Assembly: GCA_905142475.1 (NCBI GenBank)
Contig: LR990730.1
Span: 5,241,501-5,305,500, forward strand
From: Xanthomonas hydrangeae
GTDB lineage: Bacteria > Pseudomonadota > Gammaproteobacteria > Xanthomonadales > Xanthomonadaceae
DNA length: 64,000 bases
Reading direction: 5' to 3'
Shown: piece by piece, positions 42,950 to 53,700 of the stretch
Position numbering within the stretch: position 1 is the stretch's first letter
How the letters are laid out: each line of letters opens with the position of its first letter
The notes under the pieces: generated by a model
Told to the model about the DNA's origin: nothing
Databases searched by the model: none
The model's input: only the letters and a program-made list of their open reading frames with translations
Translations under genes and position numbers: made by a program

Positions 42950-45900
42950 TCATGGCTCGGATGCTTCGGCGGCGGACGTACCCTCACCCCAACCCCTCTC
43001 CCGGGGGAGAGGGGCTCCTGCCCGTCGGGGGAATGGGGCGCTGCTGCGTCGCTGGGCAGGGGCTCGGTGGGATTGCTTTACGAACAGGGCGTCCAGGGCC
43101 TGGACCAGGGCCGGGTCGAAGCGCCAGGCATGGATGCCGGGCGCAACGGAGACGGATGCCGCTTGGATGCCGGGTGCGGGCGTGTCGGACATGGGGTCGC
43201 TGGCGGGGTCGGTTGCGGCGCCGCGGGCAGGGTCGGAGCCTGGGTTGGCTGCGGCGTTACGAGCAGGGTTGGAGCCGGGGTCCGATGCGGGGTTACGGCT
43301 GGCGTCCAGGCCGCGGCAGAACAGGTAGCGCACGCCGCCGAAGTCGCGGGCGTAGTCGTAGGCCTCGCCCAGGCGGAAGCGCAGCCAGCGGTGCAGGGCG
43401 ACGGTGTAGATCAGCGCCTGCAACGCGTACTCGCTGTGCGCCATGGCGCGGGCCAGGGCGTCGGCGTCGTAGCTGGGCAGGCGGTTGGACTTGTAGTCGA
43501 GCACGTACCAGCGCCCGTCCACGGTGTAGGTGAGGTCGATCAGGCCGGTCATCAGGCCTTCCAGGCGCTGGCGCGCGCCGAAGGCCTGGCGCTCGCCGAC
43601 CACGCCAAACCGGTGCAACAGTGCGAGCAGTGCCTCGACGCGGGTGGGCCGCATGGCGAAGTGGAATTCCATCTCGTTGCGGCGCTGCGGCGCGGGCACG
43701 GCGGCCAGGGGGGTGCCTTCGGGCAACATCACGGTGAGGGTGTGGCCGATCAGCGTAGTGAGCATGGCCAGGCCGTCGTCCCATTCCTTTTCGACGTAGC
43801 CGCCGCGTTGCAGCGCCTCAAGGATGGCGGCGGCCTGGCCCTCGGGTGCGGGCAGGCCGGGGCGCCAGGTCTGCCAGGCGGCGAAGTCGCAGCGTTCGAA
43901 CACGTCGTGCATCACCACGCCGAAGCGGTTGCCGGCAAAGCGCGGGTCGAAGGCGTCGACCTCGGTGGCCACGGCGATCGCCTCGCTGCCGGCGGGCTCG
44001 TCGCTGCCGCCGCTGCCCACCACCGTGGCACTGGCCATCGGGTCGGTGGCGGCGCCGGCATCGGCATTGGCCAGCTGGGTGAAGCTGTAGACCCACCACT
44101 CCGGGGCGATATGCCGCTGCGGGGTGCGCGCGGGCGGCACCTGCGCCTCGATTGGTGGCGGCAGCCGCGGCAGGGTGGCCGGCGGCGTGGACGTGTCCAC
44201 CACCACCGCGCCCTCGCCGGCCGCGCCCTGCAGCGCGTCGAGCGCGCGCAGCATGCCGGACAGGGCGGTGCGCTCGTGCTGGTGGAACGGGCCGCTGGCG
44301 ATCCACAGCGCGTGCTCGGCGCGGGTCAGGCCGACATAGAGCAGACGTGCGTCTTCGGCGCGCTGTTCCTGCTTCCAGGCGGCTTCGGCGGCGCTCCAGC
44401 TTGGGTCCTCTTTGTCAGTCTTCCAGTGCAGCTGGCGGCCGAGCTCCGGTGCATGCACCACGCAATGGCGGCCAGCCCCCTTGTCGCTGCGGCCGATGCC
44501 GATGTACGGCAGGAACACCAGCGGGTATTCCAGGCCCTTGCTCTTGTGCAGGGTGACGATCTGCACGCGGCGCGCGTCCGATTCCAGCCGCAGCTGCTGG
44601 GCTTCGTCGTTGTCGTCGGCATTGGCGATGCGGCGCGACAGCCAGTCGACCAGGCCATGCGGGCCGAGCGCGCGGGCGTCGGCTTCCTGCAGCAATTCGG
44701 CCAGCTGCAGGTAGTTGGTGAGGCGGCGTTCGCCATCGGTCAGCGCGAGCAGACGTTGCCCGTGCGCGGCGCCCAGCTCGCCGATCAGGGCGAGGGGGCC
44801 GCCGCGTTGCCAGCGCTCGCGCCAGTCCAGCGCCTGCTGCTGCCAGCGGCGGTGACGCTCGCCGTCGTGTGCGAGCGCGGCGATGGCGGCGGCGTCCGCG
44901 CCGATCAGCACAGTGGCCAGGGCGGCGCGCAGGCGGCTGTCGTCACCCGGGTCGAGTAGGGCCTGCAGCAGGGCCAGCAGCTCCAGCGCTTCGTCGGTGG
45001 CGAACAGGCTCTGCTTTCCGGCTGCCACGGCGGGGATGCCCACTGCGCCCAGCGCCTGTTGCATGCGCGTGGCCTCGCCGTGGCTGCGTACCAGCACGGC
45101 GATATCGCCGGCCTGCACCGGGCGGCCATTGACGGTGGCGGTGCCGTCGCGGCCACCGGCCAGCCAGCCGCGGATCGCCGCCACGCAGGCGGCGGTGGCC
45201 AGCTCGCGGGCGCGGTTGGCGCTCCAGGGTTTGGGCTTTCCTTTCGCAGGCGGCGGCGGTTCCGGCGCACGCCACAGCGTCAGCGCCGGGGCGGCGGCGC
45301 CATCGCGTTGCAGGTCGGCATCCAGCCGCTTGGTGCCGGGCCGCACCGGGTGGAAGGCGATGCCATCTGTGAGGAAGGCGTCGGTGTAGCCGGCCTGTGC
45401 GTACAACGCGTCGATGGCCGCCAGCACGCCGGGGCGCGAGCGGAAGTTGTGGCTCAGCGGTGGGGCGAGTTCGGCAGTGACGGCCGCGGCCAGATAGGTG
45501 CGCACGTCGCCGCCACGGAAGCCGTAGATGGCCTGCTTGGGGTCGCCGATCAGAAACAGCGCCGGCTCCAGGCCGGCCGCGCGTGCGAGCGAGCCTTCGC
45601 CGAACACGTTGGAGAAGATCGCCCACTGGCGGTCGTCGGTGTCCTGGAATTCGTCCACCAGCGCGATGGCGTATTGCGCGCGCAGCCGCGTGACCAGGGC
45701 GTCGGCCTGCGCGCCTTCCAGTGCGTGCGCAACGCCATCGACCAGGTCGTCGTAGGTCTGCACGCGGCGCTGGCGCTTGAGCAATGCCAGTCGCGCGATG
45801 GCGTCCTCGCGCAGGGCGTGCAGCAGGCGGATGCGACGACGGGTGCGCCATTGTTCGACATGCGCCTGCGCGGTGAGATACCCGTCGATCTCGTGGCTCA

Positions 45901-46987
45901 GCGGCGAGGCCGGCGTGCGCTCGACGAACTTCTTGTTGGTGCCGGCGGCCAGTTCCGCAGCGGTCAGCTTGATCAGTTTGGGGTGCGGGGCGGCGTTGAC
46001 CGATGGCGCGGCGGCGAAGCTGTCGAACCAATGCCACAGCGAGGCCAGCCACTCGGGCTTGTAGCTGACCTTGCTCAGGATGCCGCCGTCGATGGCGGAC
46101 ATGATGGATTCGAAAAACGCGGTGCCCTGCGCGTAAAACGCACTTGCCAGCGCGCGGCTTGCATCGTGCACGGCCTGCAGCAGTGCGTCGGCATCGTCGC
46201 TGCCAGCGTCGGAAGCTGCCGGCAGGATCGCCGGATGCCGCACCAAGGCGCGCAGGTCGGTGGCCAAGGCCGGCGGGCCGCCCGACCACAACGCGATCAG
46301 GTCTTCGGCCATCGCCGCATCGGCGGCGCGCTGGCGCCATAGATCGGCGGCAACTTCGCCCAGCAGTTCGCGGTCGTTGGCGAGCAGTTCCGGCGCGGCG
46401 AAGGCCTGGCCGCTTTCCAGCGCATGTTCGCGCAGCACGCGCGCGCAGAAGCCGTGGATGGTGAACACGGCGGCCAGGTCGATTTCTTCCACCGCCTGTT
46501 GCAGGCGGCGGCGCAGGGCTGCGGGTGTTTCGGTGCCGGTGGCCAGGTGGGTGGCGAGGACGGCGCGCGTAAGCAGCACATCGGGCGCGTCCTGTAGGAG
46601 CGGCCCTGGTCGCGACGGGTCATCGGCGAGGTCGGTCGCGGCCGGGGCCGCTCCTACAGAGGCAGATGGAGCGCCGGGTGCCTGCGTTGGGGCTTGCTCG
46701 GTCGCGGTCGCGGCCTGGGCCGCTCCTACGAAAGGCGATGGGGCGTCGGGGACCAGGGTTGCGGCCAGCACCAGACGCTCGCGGATGCGGCGGCGCAGTT
46801 CCTGGGTGGCGGCCTCGGTGAAGGTCACTGCGAGGATCTGGCCGATGCGCAGCCCGCGCTCAATCACCAGCCGGGTGAACAGCGTGGCCAGGGTGAAGGT
46901 CTTGCCGGTGCCGGCGCTGGCCTCGATCAGGCGTACGCCATGCAGCGGCAGGTGCAGATACGGGTCGGTGACCGGGCTGGCGCTCAT
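42950..46987 (-). CDS. recB: Exodeoxyribonuclease V subunit beta (RecB)
   Basis: 1345 residues. UvrD-type helicase: Walker A EASAGTGKT (22-30), VTFTEAATQELRRRI, FTIHGFCARVL, LVDEFQDTD, LTLHKSKGLEYPLVF-type motif VTLHKSKGLEYP, and a C-terminal nuclease core with VLDYKSNRLP (about 1163). With RecC and RecD it resects double-strand ends up to Chi sites and degrades phage DNA. Residues about 86-131 come from three REP-like elements in frame, in a surface loop before FTIHGF. The last 20 codons lie in a second repeat (APLPRERGWGEGT). ATG overlaps the recC stop (ATGA). Confidence 0.95.
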   Translation of the reverse strand: MSASPVTDPYLHLPLHGVRLIEASAGTGKTFTLATLFTRLVIERGLRIGQILAVTFTEAATQELRRRIRERLVLAATLVPDAPSPFVGAAQAATATEQAPTQAPGAPSASVGAAPAATDLADDPSRPGPLLQDAPDVLLTRAVLATHLATGTETPAALRRRLQQAVEEIDLAAVFTIHGFCARVLREHALESGQAFAAPELLANDRELLGEVAADLWRQRAADAAMAEDLIALWSGGPPALATDLRALVRHPAILPAASDAGSDDADALLQAVHDASRALASAFYAQGTAFFESIMSAIDGGILSKVSYKPEWLASLWHWFDSFAAAPSVNAAPHPKLIKLTAAELAAGTNKKFVERTPASPLSHEIDGYLTAQAHVEQWRTRRRIRLLHALREDAIARLALLKRQRRVQTYDDLVDGVAHALEGAQADALVTRLRAQYAIALVDEFQDTDDRQWAIFSNVFGEGSLARAAGLEPALFLIGDPKQAIYGFRGGDVRTYLAAAVTAELAPPLSHNFRSRPGVLAAIDALYAQAGYTDAFLTDGIAFHPVRPGTKRLDADLQRDGAAAPALTLWRAPEPPPPAKGKPKPWSANRARELATAACVAAIRGWLAGGRDGTATVNGRPVQAGDIAVLVRSHGEATRMQQALGAVGIPAVAAGKQSLFATDEALELLALLQALLDPGDDSRLRAALATVLIGADAAAIAALAHDGERHRRWQQQALDWRERWQRGGPLALIGELGAAHGQRLLALTDGERRLTNYLQLAELLQEADARALGPHGLVDWLSRRIANADDNDEAQQLRLESDARRVQIVTLHKSKGLEYPLVFLPYIGIGRSDKGAGRHCVVHAPELGRQLHWKTDKEDPSWSAAEAAWKQEQRAEDARLLYVGLTRAEHALWIASGPFHQHERTALSGMLRALDALQGAAGEGAVVVDTSTPPATLPRLPPPIEAQVPPARTPQRHIAPEWWVYSFTQLANADAGAATDPMASATVVGSGGSDEPAGSEAIAVATEVDAFDPRFAGNRFGVVMHDVFERCDFAAWQTWRPGLPAPEGQAAAILEALQRGGYVEKEWDDGLAMLTTLIGHTLTVMLPEGTPLAAVPAPQRRNEMEFHFAMRPTRVEALLALLHRFGVVGERQAFGARQRLEGLMTGLIDLTYTVDGRWYVLDYKSNRLPSYDADALARAMAHSEYALQALIYTVALHRWLRFRLGEAYDYARDFGGVRYLFCRGLDASRNPASDPGSNPARNAAANPGSDPARGAATDPASDPMSDTPAPGIQAASVSVAPGIHAWRFDPALVQALDALFVKQSHRAPAQRRSSAPFPRRAGAPLPRERGWGEGTSAAEASEP
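42978..43014. repeat. Dispersed hairpin repeat forming the recB 3' end
   Basis: GTACCCTCACCCCAACCCCT, then CTCCCGGGGGAGAGGGG. It encodes the last part of RecB on the minus strand, just before the stop at 42950. Confidence 0.8.
46594..46729. repeat. Three REP-like elements inside recB
   Basis: Copies at 46594-46615 (GTAGGAGCGGCCCTGGTCGC), 46635-46657 and 46708-46729 (both TCGCGGCC-GGGCCGCTCCTAC in the opposite orientation). Spacing keeps the recB frame. A fourth copy lies at 5925. Confidence 0.8.
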
Positions 46988-49900
46988 TCGGCCTCCTCCT
47001 GCGCGCCGTGCCACTGGCGCCAGCTGTCGACCAGACGCTGCGGATCGAGCATGGCGTCGGCGTTGCCGCGCTCGAGCAGGTCGTACACACGATGGCTGGT
47101 GGTGGCGAACTCGGCGAAGCGCTGCGCGTCGGCGAACGGGTCGCGGCCGCGGTTGACCAGGCGCAGTTCCGGGCTGTGCGATTCGCTCCAGCCGAAGCTG
47201 GACTGCCACTGCCCGGCGGCGTCCTTGATGGCCTTGTCCAGATCGTCGCTGCGCGCGGCCTGGTGGTATTTCCAGCTGCTGTAGGGCGCGAACGCCAGCG
47301 GCGTCTGCAAGCCCTGCCGATACACCTGCAGCAGTGCGGCCAACGCGCTCTGCGCCTGCGTTTGCGACAGCGGTTCGGGGTCGATGGGATGCGGGCCTAA
47401 ACCGTCTTCGTCTTCGAAGAAGCGCACATACGGCGCGAGCTCGCCGGCGGCGCGCAGCAGCAGCCATTCCAGGCCGTGGCGGATCGCGCTGCGGCCGCTG
47501 AGTGCGCCGACCTGCACCCGCCCTACCCCGCTCGCATACCAACCCGGCACGCGGCCATGCACCTCGACATCGCCGATCTGCACCTGCAGCCGGCGCGACT
47601 CAGCCGGCGCCTCGCCACGCCATTGCCGGAATGCCTCGGCATACGGACGCAGTTGCGCCACCCGCTCATCGAGCTGGCGTCGCCCCAGCGGCCCGGACGG
47701 CAGCAGCGCGCGCGCGCGCAGGCGCTCGTAGAGCCGGTCGGTGTCGCCGGCCAGTGCGGCGTCGAACACATGCTGCTGCAGGCCGTATTGGTCCAAGCCG
47801 CGCGTGGGGGCGAGCAACGGTTCGAGGTCGCTGTCTTCGCCGGCCGGATCGGGCAGACGCATGCCCAAACGATGGCGCAGAAACTGCCCGGCCGGGTCAG
47901 CGAACAGGCGGCGTAGCTCGTCGATCGAGACACTGGTTGGCACTGCGCTGTCGTCGGCCGGCAACGCACCGGCCACCCATGGCGCGAGCGGCTGGCGCTG
48001 GCCGACCAGGCTGTCCACCGACGGCCGCCATTGGCGGCGATAACTGAAACGGCGCGGGTCGGCGCCGTGATCGCCCGGCGCACCGAAGGCAGCGGCGGCA
48101 AACGGCTGCAACGGGTGGTGCACCACCAGCGTGTCGATTGCCGCCGGGTCGGCGTGGTACTGCGCGGCGCTGCCCAGCAACTCACTGACCAGCACCGACG
48201 GTTCGCGCGCGCTGCCGTCGCGCGCATCGGCGCCGAGATAGCTCAGGTAGAACACTTCCTGCGCGGAGGCGAACAACTGCAGGAACAGGAACCTGTCGTC
48301 CTCGCGGGTTGAACGGTCGCCATGCCGGCGGCGCTCGGTGCCTAGCTCGGCGGTGAGGCGATTGAGCCCGGCGGCCGGGTCGCGGCGCGGGAAGTCGCCA
48401 TCGTTCATACCGAGCAGGCAGATCGCGCGGAATGGCAGCAGGCGCATCGGCACCATGCGGCCGAAGCTGATGCCGCCGGTGAGCAGCGGCGCGCGCGTGT
48501 CCGATTCGCCAAGCACCGCAGCGAAGTGCGCACGCACCACCTCGGCCGGCACGGTGCCGGCGTAGTCGGCACGCACTGCATCGCGGGCGAACTGGTCGAT
48601 CAAGCTACGCAAACGGTCCAGCGCGCGCTGCGCACGCGGTGCCGAAGGCGCCTTCGGAATCAACGCCTCCAGCAGGCCGAGCAGACGCTCGCGCCACTCG
48701 ACCGGCGTCATCGCCTCGGCCAATAAAGATTGGTGGCGTTCGAGCACGCGCAGCAGCTTCAACAGGATATCGAGTGCGGCCACTGCGCTGCCTTCCAGCT
48801 GCGGCCAGGGCGCCACGCCCTCGATATCGTCGTCGGCGCCGCTGGCATGGCCGAGCAGCAGCCGGTCCAGCGCGAAGCGCCAGGTGTAGGCGTCGTCGCT
48901 CGGTGCCTGGTGCTGACGCCGGTGCGCCGCATCCAGCCCCCAGCGCGCGCCGGCCGCGTGCAGCCAGCCGCGCAGGCGTTCCAGCCCGGCTTCGTCCAGG
49001 CCGGCGGCCTCGGCGATCGGCGCGCTGGCCAGCAGGTCGAGAATCTCGTGCAGACCGAAGCGTGCGATCGGCAGGCCGAGCAAGGTCAGGAACACCTCGG
49101 CCAGCGGCTCGCTGGCCAACGGGCTGGCATCGGCCAGCGCGTACGGCAGCGCGTCGTCGTTGCCGTGGCTGCCGAACACCGCGTCCAGGTACGGCACGTA
49201 CGGGTCGATATTTGGCGACAGCACCGCGATCTCGCGCGGCTGCAGCGGCGGGTCGAAGCGCGCATCGTCGAGCAAGGCGCGCAGTTGGTCGTGCAGTACC
49301 TGCAGCTCGCGCAGCCGTGTGTGGCAGGCGTGCACCTGCAGGCTGGGGTCGTGCAGATTCACCGCCGGCAACACCGCAGGCGCGCTGGGCGCGCGGCGAT
49401 GGAACAGGTCGCTCTGCATGCGCCGCAGCAGGCTGTCGCCCAGGCCGCCGTCGGCCAGTGCGCGGCGGCCGGACTCCAATGGGTCGGCGTAGGCGGCGAT
49501 CTCGGCCAGCGGGTGCACCACCTCGTAATCGCCGACCAATGCCATGAAGTCGCGCCCGGCCGCGCCCCAGGCCTGCAGCAGCGGGTTTTCCTGCACCTGC
49601 TCGACAAACAGCTGCATCGCACCGTCTTCGCGACGGCGCTGCCACAGGGTCTGCAGATCGCCCCAATAGCCTTGCGTGGGCGTGGGCAGATAGAAATGCA
49701 GCGTGCCCACGCGCGCCTGCGTGGCCAGCACGCGCAGCACGTCGGGCGAAATATTCAAGATGGCGAAGGCGAACAGGCGCCTGGGCAAGCCCTGCGGCAG
49801 CGGACCATCCGGGCGCGCGTAGCGATCCAGGTACTGGCCGATGCGGCGCGCGCGGTATTGCCGGCCGGCGGCGATGCTGCGCCACAAGCGCGCCTGCGGA

Positions 49901-50388
49901 TCATCGGGGTCGGCGCCGCCTTCCCAGCGCAGCAACCAGTCGCGTCGCCAGGCCTGGTACTTCTCGAACACGTTGCCCAGCTCGCCGGCCAATGCCCAGG
50001 GCTTGAGCGCATCGCCGTCGGACAGATAGCCAGCCAATGGTGCCAGCGCCGCATCGCTGCCCAGGTCGGCCTGCAATGCGGCATACAGCCGCCACTGCGT
50101 GGTGGCCATGTCCAGATCGTCGTCGGCCGGGCCGAGATTGCACTCCAGCGCGCGCGCGACGAATTCGCCGGGAGTGAGGAATTCCAGATTCGCCGCCACG
50201 CCATGCTCGGCCGCCAGCGTGGATTGCAGCCAGCGCCGCATCGCCACCTGCGGGATCAGCACCACCTCCGGCTGCAACAATGGCTGCTCCGGCACCGGCC
50301 GGCGCAGTTCCTGTGCGAGCAAGGCGGCCAGCGTATCCAGCGCGTTCGAGGGATAGAGGCGGAAATCGGGCGCGGAAGTGGCGTGCAT
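46984..50388 (-). CDS. recC: Exodeoxyribonuclease V subunit gamma (RecC)
   Basis: 1134 residues from ATG 50388 (an ATG four codons upstream also fits). RecC features: N-terminal FRLYPSNALDTLAALLAQEL, IPQVAMRRWL, LSPNIDPYVPYLDAVFG (motif VLSPNIDxYxP), ISFGRMVPMRLLPFRAICLLGMNDGDFPR and a degenerate nuclease-like C-terminus. RecC is an inactive helicase-like scaffold that recognises Chi. Length matches the family (E. coli 1122). First gene of recCBD. Confidence 0.95.
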   Translation of the reverse strand: MHATSAPDFRLYPSNALDTLAALLAQELRRPVPEQPLLQPEVVLIPQVAMRRWLQSTLAAEHGVAANLEFLTPGEFVARALECNLGPADDDLDMATTQWRLYAALQADLGSDAALAPLAGYLSDGDALKPWALAGELGNVFEKYQAWRRDWLLRWEGGADPDDPQARLWRSIAAGRQYRARRIGQYLDRYARPDGPLPQGLPRRLFAFAILNISPDVLRVLATQARVGTLHFYLPTPTQGYWGDLQTLWQRRREDGAMQLFVEQVQENPLLQAWGAAGRDFMALVGDYEVVHPLAEIAAYADPLESGRRALADGGLGDSLLRRMQSDLFHRRAPSAPAVLPAVNLHDPSLQVHACHTRLRELQVLHDQLRALLDDARFDPPLQPREIAVLSPNIDPYVPYLDAVFGSHGNDDALPYALADASPLASEPLAEVFLTLLGLPIARFGLHEILDLLASAPIAEAAGLDEAGLERLRGWLHAAGARWGLDAAHRRQHQAPSDDAYTWRFALDRLLLGHASGADDDIEGVAPWPQLEGSAVAALDILLKLLRVLERHQSLLAEAMTPVEWRERLLGLLEALIPKAPSAPRAQRALDRLRSLIDQFARDAVRADYAGTVPAEVVRAHFAAVLGESDTRAPLLTGGISFGRMVPMRLLPFRAICLLGMNDGDFPRRDPAAGLNRLTAELGTERRRHGDRSTREDDRFLFLQLFASAQEVFYLSYLGADARDGSAREPSVLVSELLGSAAQYHADPAAIDTLVVHHPLQPFAAAAFGAPGDHGADPRRFSYRRQWRPSVDSLVGQRQPLAPWVAGALPADDSAVPTSVSIDELRRLFADPAGQFLRHRLGMRLPDPAGEDSDLEPLLAPTRGLDQYGLQQHVFDAALAGDTDRLYERLRARALLPSGPLGRRQLDERVAQLRPYAEAFRQWRGEAPAESRRLQVQIGDVEVHGRVPGWYASGVGRVQVGALSGRSAIRHGLEWLLLRAAGELAPYVRFFEDEDGLGPHPIDPEPLSQTQAQSALAALLQVYRQGLQTPLAFAPYSSWKYHQAARSDDLDKAIKDAAGQWQSSFGWSESHSPELRLVNRGRDPFADAQRFAEFATTSHRVYDLLERGNADAMLDPQRLVDSWRQWHGAQEEAE

Positions 50389-50568
50389 GCGTGCGTGCAT
50401 TGTGCCGGATGCGGCCGTGCTGCGCTGTTTGCCGAGGATCTGCATGCAGCGATCGGTGCCGATGCCCAGGGCTGTCCTGTGACATGGGCAACCGCACAGC
50501 CTAGCGTGGCGATCGACTGCCGACGCGTTGCGGACCTGACCAAACCCGGCACCGGCACCGGCAGGAAA

Positions 50569-50600
50569 GCGGACAGGCGGACAGGCGGACAGGCGGACCA
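50569..50600. repeat. GCGGACAG tandem repeat
   Basis: Three exact copies of GCGGACAG and a partial fourth (GCGGACCA), about 170 bp upstream of recC. The copy number could vary between strains by slippage. Confidence 0.8.
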
Positions 50601-50730
50601 GGCTGCACATTGGCGTCGATGCACTGCGGCCGATGCGCTTGGCGGTCTGTCTATAACCCACCGTCAACCAACGCGCATCGCAGCGCCAACGCAGCCATGC
50701 AATACATACCTCCGGCGGCATCACAAACGC

Positions 50731-50759
50731 GATGGGCCGGGGTATTCGCCCGGCCCATC
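50731..50759 (-). terminator. Hairpin downstream of the adhesin gene
   Basis: GATGGGCCGGG-GTATTCG-CCCGGCCCATC, a perfect 11-bp stem about 30 bp after the adhesin stop. On the minus strand it is followed by CGCGTTTGTG, a poor U-tract, so efficiency is uncertain. Confidence 0.6.
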
Positions 50760-50789
50760 GCGTGTCTCATTGCATGACGCTCGCCGCGA

Positions 50790-53700
50790 TCAGTATTTCT
50801 TTTCCAGATTGATCATCCAGGTCTGATCGTTGTTGTTGTCGCCGTCGGTGATGCCGCGGTATTCCAGGCGTGTCGACAGGCCCTGCTCGGTCAGCAGCGC
50901 CGCGCCGATGCCGACCATCAGGCGGTTGCGATCGAACGCACTCTGCCCCGCGCGATAGAACGGCCCGCCGTTCAGATCGGCATAGCTCAGCGTGGCATCG
51001 CCGCGGCCCTGGAAGTCGCGTTGGTATTCCACGCGCAACTGCGGGGTCAGCCGGCCCCAGGCCACTTCGCGGCGCCATTCCAGGCGCAGGCCCAGGTTGC
51101 CGGTGGTGGTGGCCACGTCCATGTCGTCATAGCGCAGCGCGAACGGCGCCACGCCGTCCTCGACATAGCCATCCAGCGTGGCGCGGGCGACATCCACACG
51201 CGCATACGGGGTGATCTGCAGCTCGCCGCGTTGCAGGTCCGCCCCGGTGGACAGCGAGGCGATCCACTGCTTGCCGTCGCGGTTGCCTTCGGCCATCGAG
51301 GCGTCATCGGTGACATAGCGACGCAGGTCGTAGGACAGCAGCTGGTAACCGACCAGGGTGTCGAAGAAGAACGCCTTGCCCGGATGGAAGCTGGCATACA
51401 GCGCCATGGTGTAGGCGGTGGCCTTGGAGTGACTGCCGTTCCTGCCCACATCGCTGTCGTCGCGGCCCCAACCCAGGCCCGCACCGATCGCCAGCGACTG
51501 CGCCACCCGGTAATCGGCGCCCACACTCAGGCCGTCGGTCTGGAAGTCCACCCCGTTGTTGTTGGACTGCCTGTCCAGGCTGCCCGAGCGGATTGCACCG
51601 CCCACCCACAGCCCCAGATCGCCCTGGCCCTGCGCCGTGCTGTTGCCGCTGCTGGCCATTGCCGGCGCATCGCGGAAGTCGTTGTCGGCCTCCTGCGTGT
51701 CCGGGCTGCACGGCTGCGCACTGATGCCGCGGTCGGCCTGACGGCAATGCGAGGTCGGCTGGAAGCTCACCGCGTTGCTGAAGGTGCTGCCGCCGCGATG
51801 GGTGGCTTCCAGGCGGCGCTGGAAGTTGTCGATCTGCGCCCGCGCAAACCGCCGCGTGGACTCGGACTGCGCATCGATCAGGCCACGCACTTCCGCATCC
51901 ACGCTGGGGTCGCGGCGCGGCGCGATGGTGAACACCACGCTGGCCGGGGCCGAGGTGGCGAACGCATTGGACAAGGTGAACTGCACCGTGGCCTGGCCGA
52001 CGAAGGCCGGGTTGGGGGTGAAGGTCAGCATGAAGCTGGGCGATTCGGCCATTGCAGCCGCCGCCGGCGACGGGCCGGAGGCACGCGCGGCTGCGGCCGC
52101 AGCCGAGGCACCGCCCACCTGCGTGATCGTGGCGGTACCGGCCGAGGCCGGCAGCACCGCGACCACGGCCGCAGCCACGAACGGCCCGCCGGTGGCATTG
52201 CGGGTCAGGTCGATCTGCTGCGCCTCGCCCGGCACGGCCGCGGCAGTCACCGACACCGCCACCGGCCGCGCATTGACCGTGATGGTCAACGTAGCCGGCG
52301 CCGAGGTGCCACCGTTGCCGGTGACCGTGTAGCTCACCGCATCGGTGCCGACGAAACCGGCGGCCGGCGTGTAGACCAGCTCCAGCCCGTTGACCACGGC
52401 GGTGCCGTTGGTCGGCGCAGTGGCAATGCCGATCGATGCGATGTTCCCGGTGTCGTTGGCGGTCACCGCCACCGACACCGCAGCATCGGACATGGTGGCC
52501 GCCACATCCGCCACCGCCACCGGCGCCGCATCGCTCACCGTGAAGCTGTAGGCCTGGGTGGCGCTGGCATTGCCGGCGTCGGCCACCGCGATGGTGAAGG
52601 ACGAGGTGCCCTGCGTCGTTGGCGTACCCGACAGCGTGCCGTCGCTGGCCAGCGTCAGGCCAGCCGGCAAGGTGCCGCTGGCGATGCTGTAGCGATACGG
52701 CGCGACGCCGCCACTGGCCGTGAGCACCTGGTTGTACGCGCTGCCGCGCGTCGCCGGTGGCAGGGTGGGCTGCGCCAGCACCAGCGTTGCCGCTGCAATG
52801 GTGACCGCATAGCTGCGGCTGGCCTGGGCGGCCGGACTAGGCGTGCTGTCGGTCGCGGTCAGGGTGAAATTGAACGTGCCCGACAGGGTCGGCGTGCCAC
52901 TGAGGCCACCGGTCGCCGCATCGAGGACAACACCGTTGGGCAATGCACCTGCAGTCAGTGCATAGCTGTAGGGCGCGGTGCCGCCGGTGGCCGGAGCAAT
53001 CGTCGCCGCGTAGGCCTGCCCGGCCGTGCCTGCCGGCAGGTTGTTGGCGGGCAACGCCAGGTTCGGGCCGGCCACCGTCAGCGCATAGGCCTGCGCAGCG
53101 GTGAAGCTGTTCGCGTCGGTCGCCGTCACGGTGAAGTTGAAGCTGCCTTCCACCGTCGGGTTGCCGGACAGCGTGCCGTTGCTGGCCAGGGTCAGGCCGG
53201 CCGGCACACTGCCTGCGCTCACCGCATAGGTGTAAGGCGCAGTGCCGCCACTGGCGCTCAGCGTCTGGCTATAGGCCGTGCCGCGCGTGGCCGCCGGTAG
53301 CGCGGTGGGCGCGACCACGATGACGGGTGCCGCGATGGTCAGCGTGTAGCTGCGGCTGGCCTGCGCCGCCGGGCTGGGCGTGCTGTCGGACACGGTCAGG
53401 GTGAAGTTGAACGTACCTGCCACGGTCGGCGTGCCGCTCAGCGCACCGCTGGCCACGTCCACGACAACCCCCGTCGGCAACACGCCTGCAGTCACTGCAT
53501 AGCTGTAGGGCGCGGTACCGCCGGTGGCGGGTGTGATTGCCGCGGAATACGCCTGCCCGGCCGTACCGGCCGGCAAGCTGCTTGCCGGCAACACCAGGTT
53601 CGGGCCGGCTACGGTCAGGCTGTAGGCATGATCGCCGGTGAAACTGCCCGCATCGGTCGCGGTCACGGTGAAGTTGAAGCTGCCTTCCACCGTTGCGGTA

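Larger units (their letters stand above)
50401..50789. other. Upstream region of recC, with an 8-bp tandem repeat
   Basis: No gene seen in about 390 bp. It should hold the recC promoter and the transcript end of the adhesin gene. GCGGACAG repeats three and a half times at 50569-50600; hairpin at 50731-50759. Confidence 0.55.

Noticed and set aside
42723..42953. 76-codon minus-strand frame between recB and recD
   Set aside because: Overlaps the recB end; composed largely of repeat fragments; no sensible protein.
48730..50826. 698-codon plus-strand frame opposite recC
   Set aside because: Shadow of recC, with no domain or start signal.
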